From contig NZ_BPQS01000003.1 in the NCBI RefSeq assembly GCF_022179385.1, positions 186,001 to 250,000 on the forward strand: a DNA stretch of 64,000 nt, read 5' to 3'. A model generated the notes under the pieces. It made no database searches. It was not told the DNA's origin and saw only the letters and a program-made list of their open reading frames with translations. A program made the translations under genes and the position numbers. The stretch is from Methylobacterium longum (GTDB lineage: Bacteria; Pseudomonadota; Alphaproteobacteria; Rhizobiales; Beijerinckiaceae). Within the stretch, counting starts at the first letter, position 1; each line of letters opens with the position of its first letter. Below are positions 1 through 7,319 of this stretch, piece after piece.

Positions 1-2915
1 CGGGCGATCGGGATCAGGCCGAGACTCGCCGCCGCCGCGGTGAGCAGGATCGGGCGCATCCGGTGGTGCGTCGCCTCGAACACGGCATCCCAGGGCGCCA
101 GCCCGTCGGCCCGGAATTCCTCGATCTGGCTCACGAGGATCACGGCGTTTCGGATGATGATGCCGATGAGCGCGAGGATGCCCAGGATGGCGACGAACCC
201 CATGGGTTTCTCGAACAGCAGCAGCGCCGGCACCACGCCGATCAGTCCCAGCGGCGCCACGGCGAAGACCAGCAGCACCCGGCCGAAGCTCTGGAGCTGC
301 ATCATCAGCAGCACCGCCATGGCGAGCAGCATGACCGGCACGACGGCCGCGATCGGACCCTGACCCTTGGCGGATTCCTCGACCGCACCGCCGGTCTGCA
401 GGGTGTAGCCCTCCGGCAGCGCCTTCGCGAAGGCGTCGATTCCGGGCTGCAGGGCGGTCACGATGGTGGCCGGCTGCGTCATATCGTGGATGGTCGCCCG
501 TACCGTCACGGTGGGGAGCCGGTCGCGGCGCCAGACGATCGGCTGCTCCAGGTCGTAGCCGATCCGCGCGAAGGCGAGGAGCGGCACCACCGACCCGCTG
601 GCGAGGCCAACCTGAAGCGATTGCAGCGTGTCGAGCGAGGATCGTTCGGCGGCGCCCGCTCGGCCGACGACGTTCACGAGGTAGATCGAATCCCGCACCT
701 GGGTGATCGCCTGACCGCCCTCGATCCCGTTCAGGATGCCGGCCACGTCCTGGCTGGTGACGCCGAGCTGCCGGGCCTTGTCCTGAAGGATCTCGACCCG
801 CAGCACCTTGCCGGGCTCGTTCCAGTCGAAGGTCGGCACGTCGAGCCGCTTGTCGCCGGCCACGACGTTGGCGAGGTCCAGGGCGAGACGGCGCACCGTC
901 TCCATCCGGGGTCCGCTCAGCCGGTACTGGACGGGCCGGCCGACCGGGGGACCGAGGCTCAGCGGCTGCACCAGGACGTCGGTGCCGACGAAGTCCTGCC
1001 GCGCCACGTCCTGGAGGCGGGTCATCACCCGATCGCGGACCTCCAGAGACTTGGTGACGATCACGATCTGTCCGAAGAACGCGTTGGCGAGCTGCTGGTC
1101 GAGGGGCAGGTAGAAGCGTACCGCCCCCTGCCCGACATAGGACGACCAGCTCGACACATCGGGATCGTCCTTCAGCCGCGTTTCGAACCGATCCATCTGC
1201 GCGCGGGTCTCGGCGATGGTGGCGTTTTGCGGCAGGGTGAGGTCGACCAGCACCTCGGACCGGTCCGAGGACGGGAAGAATTGCTGCTGCACGTGGCCTA
1301 TCCCGACGATCGCGGCGACCATCAGCGCGAGGCAGACCACCACCGTCGTCCAGTGCCAGCGCATGGCGATCCGCAGCGCCCCGACGAACAGGCGCGTGAA
1401 GATTCCCTCCTTCTCGGTGTGGTGCTTCATGGTCTTCGGGAGGAGCGTGACGCCGACGAGCGGTGCGAACAGGACCGCCACGACCCAGGAGACCAGCAGG
1501 GCGGCCGCGATCACCACGAACAGCGAATAGGTGTATTCGCCCGCGCCGGAGCCGTTGAACCCGATCGGCAGGAAGCCCGCAACGGTCACGAGCGTCCCCG
1601 TCAGCATGGGGAACGCCGTCGACGTGTAGGCGAAAGTCGCGGCCTTGCGGAGCGTGTCGCCCCGCTCCAGGCGGGCCACCATCATCTCGACAGTGATCAT
1701 GGCATCGTCGACCAGCAGGCCCAGCGCGATGATCAGCGCGCCGAGGGAGATGCGCTGCAGCGTCACGTCCATGATCTGCATGACCACGAAGACGATCGCC
1801 AGCACGAGCGGGATCGACACGGAGACCACGAGGCCGGCCCGGACGCCGAGGCTGACGAAGCTCACCGCCAGGACGATGATCACGGCCTCGACCAGCGCCT
1901 CGGTGAAGCCGCCGATTGCGTGCTCGACCTGGCGGGGCTGGTCGGAGACGAGGTGGACGCCGACACCGACCGGGAGGGTCGCCTCGATGCGGCGCATGCG
2001 CTCCTTCAGCGCCTCGCCGAAATGGAGCAGGTTAGCGCCCGGCCGCATCGCGATGGCGAAGCCGATCGCGGGCTTGCCGTCCACCCGGAACAGCGGCGCG
2101 GGCGGATCCTCGTAGCCGCGGCTGATCTCGGCGATGTCGGCGAGGCGGAAGAAGCGGTCATTGACGCGCAGGTTGAAGTCCTGAAGGGAGGCCTCCGAGG
2201 CGAAGGACCCGCTGACCCGCAGCGAGACGCGCTCGGGACCGGCCTGGACCACGCCGGAGGCCGAGACGGCGTTCTGCGTCTGCAGAGCCTTGATCAGCGC
2301 CTGGAAGTCGATGCCGTAGCCCGCGAGCTTGCGGGTTGAGAAATCGAGATAGATCGTCTCGGCCTGCGTGCCGATCAGCTGGGTCTTGCCGATGTCGGGC
2401 ACCCGCAGAACCTCGGTGCGGATGGTCTCGACGTAGTCGCGCAATTGCCGGTGCGTCAGGCCATCCGCCGTGAAGGCGTAGATGTTGCCGAAGACGTCGC
2501 CGAACTCGTCGTTGAAGAACGGCCCCTGCACGCCCTGCGGAAATTGGCCCTTGATGTCGCCGAGGCGCTTGCGGACCTGATAGAAGGCCGGCTGCACCTC
2601 GCCCTTCTTCAGCGTGTCGCGGAACTGCACGAACACGGTGGACGAGCCCGGCGTCGTGTAGCTCCGGACGTAGTCGAGGCCGTTGAGCTGCTGAAGCTCC
2701 TTCTCGACGCGGTCCGTGACCTGGTCGAGGGTGTCCTTGATGGTCGCGCCCGGCCACGTGGTCTGGACGACCATGGTCTTGATCGTGAAGGGCGGATCCT
2801 CCTCGCGGCCGAGGCGGGTATAGGCCATCACGCCCGCGATCAGCGAGACGAGCATCAGGAACCAGACGAACGAGCGGTGCTCGAGCGCCCAGTCGGAGAG
2901 GTTGAAATCCTTCAC
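1..2915 (-). CDS. RND efflux transporter, inner-membrane permease (HAE1-like), 3' end cut by the window
   Basis: Proton-driven inner-membrane pump of a tripartite efflux system. The leftward reading frame starts at a GTG (2913-2915) with the short N-terminal cytoplasmic segment KDFNLSDWALEHRSFVW followed by TM1, and stays open to the window edge (971 codons seen; family members have about 1020-1050). The TM4 motif GLLVDDAMITVEMM carries the Asp pair of the RND proton relay. Large periplasmic loops follow TM1 and TM7, and the last visible part is the TM11-TM12 block with RNAVILVSQIEEF. It lies 22 bp downstream of two adaptor genes in the same direction, so it is the third gene of the operon. 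Substrate cannot be told from sequence. The GTG start is inferred from alignment with family N-termini; the ribosome site is weak. Confidence 0.93.
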   Translation of the reverse strand, partial: MKDFNLSDWALEHRSFVWFLMLVSLIAGVMAYTRLGREEDPPFTIKTMVVQTTWPGATIKDTLDQVTDRVEKELQQLNGLDYVRSYTTPGSSTVFVQFRDTLKKGEVQPAFYQVRKRLGDIKGQFPQGVQGPFFNDEFGDVFGNIYAFTADGLTHRQLRDYVETIRTEVLRVPDIGKTQLIGTQAETIYLDFSTRKLAGYGIDFQALIKALQTQNAVSASGVVQAGPERVSLRVSGSFASEASLQDFNLRVNDRFFRLADIAEISRGYEDPPAPLFRVDGKPAIGFAIAMRPGANLLHFGEALKERMRRIEATLPVGVGVHLVSDQPRQVEHAIGGFTEALVEAVIIVLAVSFVSLGVRAGLVVSVSIPLVLAIVFVVMQIMDVTLQRISLGALIIALGLLVDDAMITVEMMVARLERGDTLRKAATFAYTSTAFPMLTGTLVTVAGFLPIGFNGSGAGEYTYSLFVVIAAALLVSWVVAVLFAPLVGVTLLPKTMKHHTEKEGIFTRLFVGALRIAMRWHWTTVVVCLALMVAAIVGIGHVQQQFFPSSDRSEVLVDLTLPQNATIAETRAQMDRFETRLKDDPDVSSWSSYVGQGAVRFYLPLDQQLANAFFGQIVIVTKSLEVRDRVMTRLQDVARQDFVGTDVLVQPLSLGPPVGRPVQYRLSGPRMETVRRLALDLANVVAGDKRLDVPTFDWNEPGKVLRVEILQDKARQLGVTSQDVAGILNGIEGGQAITQVRDSIYLVNVVGRAGAAERSSLDTLQSLQVGLASGSVVPLLAFARIGYDLEQPIVWRRDRLPTVTVRATIHDMTQPATIVTALQPGIDAFAKALPEGYTLQTGGAVEESAKGQGPIAAVVPVMLLAMAVLLMMQLQSFGRVLLVFAVAPLGLIGVVPALLLFEKPMGFVAILGILALIGIIIRNAVILVSQIEEFRADGLAPWDAVFEATHHRMRPILLTAAAASLGLIPIA

Positions 2916-2937
2916 TGGGGAACCCCGTGCGGTCAGC

Positions 2938-4038
2938 TCAGACGGCGCCGTCGGTCAGGCGCACGGCTTGGCCTTCTGCGAGTGCGTGGACACCGGCGAT
3001 CACGACCCTGTCGCCCGGCTGGAGCCCCGCGGTGACGGCGATCCGGCCCGCCTCCGCCGCGCGCCGGTGCTCCGCCAGCGTGACGTCGCGGCGCATCACC
3101 GTCTTGCCATCCCTGGCGACCACCCAGACCGAGGGGCGGCCACCCTCGTCGAGCAGAGCCGAGGCGGGCAGCAGAATGTGGGGCGGCACCGCCCGGGCCA
3201 GCGAGACGTTGATGGTCGAACCCAGGCGGAACGCCGCGTTCGGATCCTCGAGGGTAATCCGGATGCGCTTCGAGCGAGTCCCTGATTCCGCGAGGGGCGA
3301 CACCTCCCGCACGCGCCCGCGCGCGGTCACGTCCGGCGCGCTCTGGAGGGCGATTGTGAAGACGCCTTCCGCCGGCATCGCGCCCACGTAGGCCTCCGGG
3401 ATATCGACCACGGCCTCGCGAACGTCCGGTCGTGCCACGGTCACGACGCCCTGCCCTGCGCTCAGCACCTGCCCGACTTCGGCGAGGCGCTGCGTGACCA
3501 CGCCGTCGAACTCGGCCTTCAGCGCGGTGTAGCCCAGCTGGTCGCGGGCTTTCTGCAGACTCGCCAGGGCCTGATCGACCCGCGCCCGGGCGGTCTCACG
3601 CTTGGCCACCGCCTGATCGAGGGTGGCTTGCGCGACGCTGTTGCCGGTCATCAACCGGCGGGTTCGCGCCTCCGCGGCCTCGGCGTTCTCGGCCTGGGCG
3701 CGGGCATCGGCGAGATCGGCCTCGGCGCGGGTCAGATCGAAGCGCGTGACGATGACGTCGAGGGCCGCGAGACGCTGGCCCTTCTTGACGATGTCGCCGA
3801 CCGTCACGTCGCGCCCGACCATCCGGCCAGGAATCTGGAAGCCGAGCTGAGCTTGGTAGCGCGGCTCGATCGTTCCGGCGAACGGGCCGAAGGTGATCGT
3901 ATCGATCGGCTCGGCGACCTGGGTGAGCACCGGTCGAACCGGGCCGGACGAGGGATCGCGCGCCTCATCGCCGCGCCCATCACAGCCGCACAGAAATCCC
4001 GCGCTAAGGCCGATGGCCAGGATGGACCGCACGATCAT
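2938..4038 (-). CDS. RND efflux periplasmic adaptor (membrane fusion) lipoprotein, second copy
   Basis: Periplasmic adaptor of 366 aa linking the RND pump to an outer-membrane channel. The N-terminus is a lipoprotein signal peptide with lipobox LCGC near residue 18. Then come the half-lipoyl/barrel-sandwich segment (QLGFQIPGRMVGRDVTVGD), an alpha-helical hairpin rich in Ala/Arg/Gln (about residues 90-165), the return lipoyl motif (LKAEFDGVVTQRLAEVGQ) and a beta-barrel. The ATG overlaps the stop of the upstream adaptor as ATGA (4035-4038), showing translational coupling, and the pump gene follows 22 bp after the stop. Two adaptors in series in front of one pump is unusual (see findings). Confidence 0.92.
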   Translation of the reverse strand: MIVRSILAIGLSAGFLCGCDGRGDEARDPSSGPVRPVLTQVAEPIDTITFGPFAGTIEPRYQAQLGFQIPGRMVGRDVTVGDIVKKGQRLAALDVIVTRFDLTRAEADLADARAQAENAEAAEARTRRLMTGNSVAQATLDQAVAKRETARARVDQALASLQKARDQLGYTALKAEFDGVVTQRLAEVGQVLSAGQGVVTVARPDVREAVVDIPEAYVGAMPAEGVFTIALQSAPDVTARGRVREVSPLAESGTRSKRIRITLEDPNAAFRLGSTINVSLARAVPPHILLPASALLDEGGRPSVWVVARDGKTVMRRDVTLAEHRRAAEAGRIAVTAGLQPGDRVVIAGVHALAEGQAVRLTDGAV

Positions 4039-5135
4039 GGTCGCCCCCCCAAATCGGTGGCGCGGACGACCTGCCCGGGCCGCAGGAACTGGATGCCGGC
4101 GACCACGACACGCTCACCCGGCTCGACACCCGATCTCAGCGCGATGATGTCGGGGCCGAAGCGATCGATCTCGACTATGCGGACCGCGACGGTGTTCCGG
4201 GCCGGGTCGTAGATCCAGACAGCGGGATGGCCGTCGTAGCGGTACAGTGCGGACCAGGGCAGTTCCACGGCGTCGTGGGGTGCGAAGCGACCGCGCCCGA
4301 CCACAACGGCGCCGAGACCCATGGCGGGCGGCGTCTTGGTGAGTCCGATCTTGACGCGGACCGTGCCGGTCGATGCGTCGACGGTCGGCGAGATCTCGCG
4401 GACAATCCCGGTCGTGGCGATCGTCGGGTCGGCCTGCAGGGTGATCACGACGGCGTCGCCGGACGGGGGCTTGGTGGTCAGTGATTCGTACACGTTGAAG
4501 ACCGCGTCCCGCGGACCGTCCTGGGCGACGGCCAGGACGGTCTGGCCCGATTGCACCACCTGACCGACCTCGAAGCTGCGGCTCGTGACGATCCCCGCGA
4601 CCCCCGCACGCAATTCCGTGTAGGAGAACTGCTCCTGCGCGGTCCCGAGGGCGGCCTTGGCGGACTCGACCGAAGCCTGCGTGGTGCGCAGTTCCTGCTC
4701 CGCGTTGTCGTAGGTGGAGCGCGTCGTGAAGCCGCCGGCCAGAAGCTGCTTCTGCCGCTCGAAGGACATCTTGGCCTGGGTCTGAAGGGCTTCTGCCGAC
4801 GTGAGTGCAGCCTTGGCGTTGTCGAGATTGGCCTGCTGGGTCAGGGGCTCCAGGCTGGCGAGGACCTGATCGGCCTCGACGTGGTCGCCGATTTCCACCC
4901 GACGCTCGGCCACCTTTCCGCTCGTCCGAAACGACACGTTGACCTGTGCCTGAGCCTGGATGTCACCCGTCAGCACCACGTCGAGCGCCACGGGCGTACG
5001 CCGGGCCTCCACGACCCGGACGCGCACCACGGTTGGGTCGACGGTTGCCGTCTCACCCTGCGCGCACCCAATACCGCCGAAGGCGGTTATCGCAAGAATA
5101 TACGCGACAGGACGTAGATTGGCTTTGCGGATCAT
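4035..5135 (-). CDS. RND efflux periplasmic adaptor (membrane fusion) lipoprotein, first copy
   Basis: First gene of the efflux operon, 366 aa from the chosen ATG at 5135. That start puts a proper signal peptide (MIRKANLRPVAYILAITAF, lipobox GIGC) at the N-terminus; upstream in-frame ATGs at 5147 and 5195 would only add residues before it. Lipoyl halves (VSFRTSGKVAERRVEIGD and LRAGVAGIVTSRSFEVGQ) flank a coiled-coil hairpin at about residues 85-155. The protein is clearly related to the next adaptor but not a recent duplicate; identity appears modest by eye. It lies divergently from the tetR-type gene at 5233, and the 97-bp space between them holds the probable operator. Confidence 0.92.
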   Translation of the reverse strand: MIRKANLRPVAYILAITAFGGIGCAQGETATVDPTVVRVRVVEARRTPVALDVVLTGDIQAQAQVNVSFRTSGKVAERRVEIGDHVEADQVLASLEPLTQQANLDNAKAALTSAEALQTQAKMSFERQKQLLAGGFTTRSTYDNAEQELRTTQASVESAKAALGTAQEQFSYTELRAGVAGIVTSRSFEVGQVVQSGQTVLAVAQDGPRDAVFNVYESLTTKPPSGDAVVITLQADPTIATTGIVREISPTVDASTGTVRVKIGLTKTPPAMGLGAVVVGRGRFAPHDAVELPWSALYRYDGHPAVWIYDPARNTVAVRIVEIDRFGPDIIALRSGVEPGERVVVAGIQFLRPGQVVRATDLGGRP

Positions 5136-5200
5136 GCGGTCGACCATCCCGGCCGGGCTCGTGCAGATTGCGTGGCGTCGTCCTAGCCGATCCACTACAT

Positions 5201-5214
5201 ACCGTCCAGTCGGT
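5201..5214. promoter_or_regulatory. candidate TetR operator (imperfect palindrome) between efflux operon and regulator
   Basis: The 14 bases ACCGTCCAGTCGGT form an imperfect inverted repeat with ACCG/CGGT arms, five of seven pairs matching. It is centred about 73 bp upstream of the adaptor ATG and 25 bp upstream of the regulator ATG. Palindromes with ACCG/CGGT arms are common operators for TetR-family efflux repressors. The assignment rests on position and symmetry only. Confidence 0.5.
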
Positions 5215-5232
5215 TTTTAACGCAGGTGAGTG

Positions 5233-5796
5233 ATGGAAGCGAAGCGCAGGCGGCTCGTCGAGCGTCCGGAGATCATCCTCGAAGCGGCAGCCGCAGTCCT
5301 CTTGAAGGCCGGCGCGCGCGGGCTGACCATCGATGCGGTCGCGGCGGAAGCCGGCCTGAGCAAGGGCGGGGTGCTGCATCACTACGCGTCGAAGGAGGCC
5401 CTCATCCTGGCCCTGGTCACGCGGAAGCTGACGCAGCTACGCGCGGAACTGGCCGCCTGCGAGGCCGAGATTCCACCCGGACCGTCGCAACTTCCCCGGG
5501 CGCTGGTGGCCCATGTCCGTGGGCATTACTGCGACGACGACGAGTCCTCGCACGCGCTGCTGCTGGCCTCGATGGAATCTCCGGAGGCGCAAAAGGATTA
5601 CAAGGCTTTCGTGGCCGAGCAGCTGGGGCGCCTCGAAGCCGTCGCGGGTGCCAGTCCCGGAGAGGGCTCGGTGCTCTTCTTCGCGATCCTGGGCCTGTTC
5701 ATGGGCCGTGCGCTCGGCTTCCATCAGCTCCGCGACGCGGACGTCGCGCCGATGCTCGACGCCTTGGAGCGGATCGCGCAGCGGTCAGACCGCTGA
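5233..5796 (+). CDS. TetR/AcrR family transcriptional regulator
   Basis: Repressor of 187 aa, probably controlling the divergent efflux operon. The N-terminal 60 residues are a TetR DNA-binding domain: helix 1 around ERPEIILEAAAAVLLKAG, then the helix-turn-helix LTIDAVAAEAGLSKGGVLHHYASKEAL typical of the family. The rest is an all-helical ligand/dimer domain. An in-frame GTG lies directly before the ATG (5230), so either may be used; AGGTGAG upstream serves as ribosome site. A local regulator facing an RND operon is the standard arrangement for ligand-derepressed efflux. Confidence 0.93.
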   Translation: MEAKRRRLVERPEIILEAAAAVLLKAGARGLTIDAVAAEAGLSKGGVLHHYASKEALILALVTRKLTQLRAELAACEAEIPPGPSQLPRALVAHVRGHYCDDDESSHALLLASMESPEAQKDYKAFVAEQLGRLEAVAGASPGEGSVLFFAILGLFMGRALGFHQLRDADVAPMLDALERIAQRSDR

Positions 5797-5805
5797 GATC
5801 CGCCG

Positions 5806-6870
5806 TCAGGCCTGGAACGCCAGCACCGCGCGGGTCCCCGGGCGCCCGGGGACGTAGGAAAGCGCCGAGCGCAGGTTGGTCGCCATGGCCCGCACGATCC
5901 GCGATCCGAGCCCCGTTCCGCGGACGGGTCCCTCCCCGGTCCACCCGATGCCGTCGTCCTCGACGGCGAGCAGGATCGTGTCGGCGGCATCCCGCGCCAC
6001 CTCGACGCGGATCTCGCCCGACGTGCCCAGCGGATAGGCGTACTTGTACGCGTTGGTCACCAATTCGGTGACGACCACACCCACCGACACCGCCTTGTCG
6101 GTGGACAGCCGAACCGGTGCGGCCCGCAGACGGATCGGGTGATCCCGGCCGCTCGCCCGCATCGCGGCCTGCAGCTCTTCCACGAGGCTACCGAGATAGG
6201 CGTCCAACTCCACGCTCTCGACGTCGTCCGAGGTGTAGAGCCGACGGTGGATGCCGGCGATCGCCGAGATCCGCGCCTGCATCTCGTCGAGCGCCGCCTT
6301 GGCGGCCGGATCGGTCACCGCGTTGCGCTGCATATGCGCCAGCGCCGCCACCAGGGCGAGCGAGTTGGCGACCCGGTGGTTGACCTCGCGCAGCAGCAGC
6401 TCGGCCCGGTCGCGGGCCTCCCGCATCTCGGCCTCCGCCCGCTCCTTGTCCCGCCGCAGGGTCTCCTGCCGCAGCGCCGTGGCGACCGCCTCGCCCAGAA
6501 GCTCGCGAAACTGGCCCTGGACATCCTTCCAGACGTAGTCGACCGCTCCGGCCTTCAGCGCGGCGACGGCGACGCGACTGTCTTCAGATCCGGTCACGTA
6601 GATGACGGGCGGCGCCTGCGGCAAGGCGCGGATCTCGGGCAGGAGGTCGAGCCCGGTCTGGCCGGGCATGTGATGATCGAGCGCCACCGCGTCGATCCCG
6701 CCCGCGGCCAAGCGTGCCAGACCGTCGGCGCCGCTCTCGCAGAGCTCGACCGCGTAGCCCCGCGCCTCGAGCGAGCGCTTGACCAGGCGGCCGAGGCCGG
6801 GATCGTCGTCGATGTACAGGATGCGCGCCGCGGCGGTCGGGGCATCCGCGTCGGGGCGCTCGCGGCTCAT
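5806..6870 (-). CDS. receiver domain fused to HWE/HisKA_2-type histidine kinase
   Basis: Hybrid signalling protein of 354 aa. Residues 15-130 form a receiver domain with the acidic pocket at D21-D23 and phospho-acceptor D65 (VALDHHMPG). A helical linker follows, then a HisKA_2/HWE dimerisation helix with phospho-His H165 (NHRVANSLALV) and an HATPase domain (N box VVTELVTNAYKYAYP, G boxes DDGIGW and GTGLGSRIV). A receiver placed N-terminal to an HWE kinase is frequent in alphaproteobacterial stress and light signalling. The chosen ATG overlaps the stop of the upstream receiver gene as ATGA (6867-6870); an upstream in-frame ATG at 6987 would lie inside that gene. Confidence 0.9.
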   Translation of the reverse strand: MSRERPDADAPTAAARILYIDDDPGLGRLVKRSLEARGYAVELCESGADGLARLAAGGIDAVALDHHMPGQTGLDLLPEIRALPQAPPVIYVTGSEDSRVAVAALKAGAVDYVWKDVQGQFRELLGEAVATALRQETLRRDKERAEAEMREARDRAELLLREVNHRVANSLALVAALAHMQRNAVTDPAAKAALDEMQARISAIAGIHRRLYTSDDVESVELDAYLGSLVEELQAAMRASGRDHPIRLRAAPVRLSTDKAVSVGVVVTELVTNAYKYAYPLGTSGEIRVEVARDAADTILLAVEDDGIGWTGEGPVRGTGLGSRIVRAMATNLRSALSYVPGRPGTRAVLAFQA

Positions 6871-7319
6871 GGGTTCTGGGGGACCTGCATGACCGAGAAG
6901 AACAGCCCGAGCTGCCGGATCGCGTTGGCGAAGCCCTCGTAGTTGACCGGCTTCGTGATGTAGACGTTCGCTCCGAGATCGTAGCACCGCTGGATCTCGC
7001 GGCTGTCGTCCGTCGTCGTAAGCACCACCACGGGGGAGCGCCGAGTGTGCGGGTTCGCCTTGACCGTCTCGAGGATATCGAGACCGGTCATGTCGGGCAG
7101 GTTGAGGTCGAGAAGGATGAGCAGGTGGCGCTTCGCGCTCGCCTCTCCGGACCCGTCCGCCCCCAGCAGGTATGCGAGCGCCGAGGTGCCGTCCCGGAAT
7201 GGCACGATCTCGTTGTTGACGCCGGCCCGTCGGATGTTGCGCTCGATGAGCCGGGCGTGGCCCTCGTCATCTTCGATCATCACGATACTGACGGGATGCA
7301 CGGGGCGCTCCATGCTCAT
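6867..7319 (-). CDS. single-domain response regulator (Rcp1-like CheY receiver)
   Basis: Stand-alone receiver of 150 aa with no output domain: acidic pair in MIEDDEG (about residues 16-18), phospho-acceptor D71 in LILLDLNLPDMTGL, conserved Thr in VVLTTTDD and Lys in YITKPVNYEGF. The extended beta4-alpha4 region resembles the Rcp1 type that partners phytochrome-like kinases. It overlaps by 4 nt with both the upstream histidine kinase (7316-7319) and the downstream receiver-kinase (6867-6870). It is therefore very likely the phosphotransfer partner between the two kinases of this operon. Confidence 0.92.
   Translation of the reverse strand: MSMERPVHPVSIVMIEDDEGHARLIERNIRRAGVNNEIVPFRDGTSALAYLLGADGSGEASAKRHLLILLDLNLPDMTGLDILETVKANPHTRRSPVVVLTTTDDSREIQRCYDLGANVYITKPVNYEGFANAIRQLGLFFSVMQVPQNP

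Noticed and set aside
63..2339. Long + strand open frame (758 codons) opposite the RND pump
   Set aside because: His/Arg/Asp-rich composition typical of an antisense shadow in high-GC DNA; the - strand frame encodes a clear RND permease.
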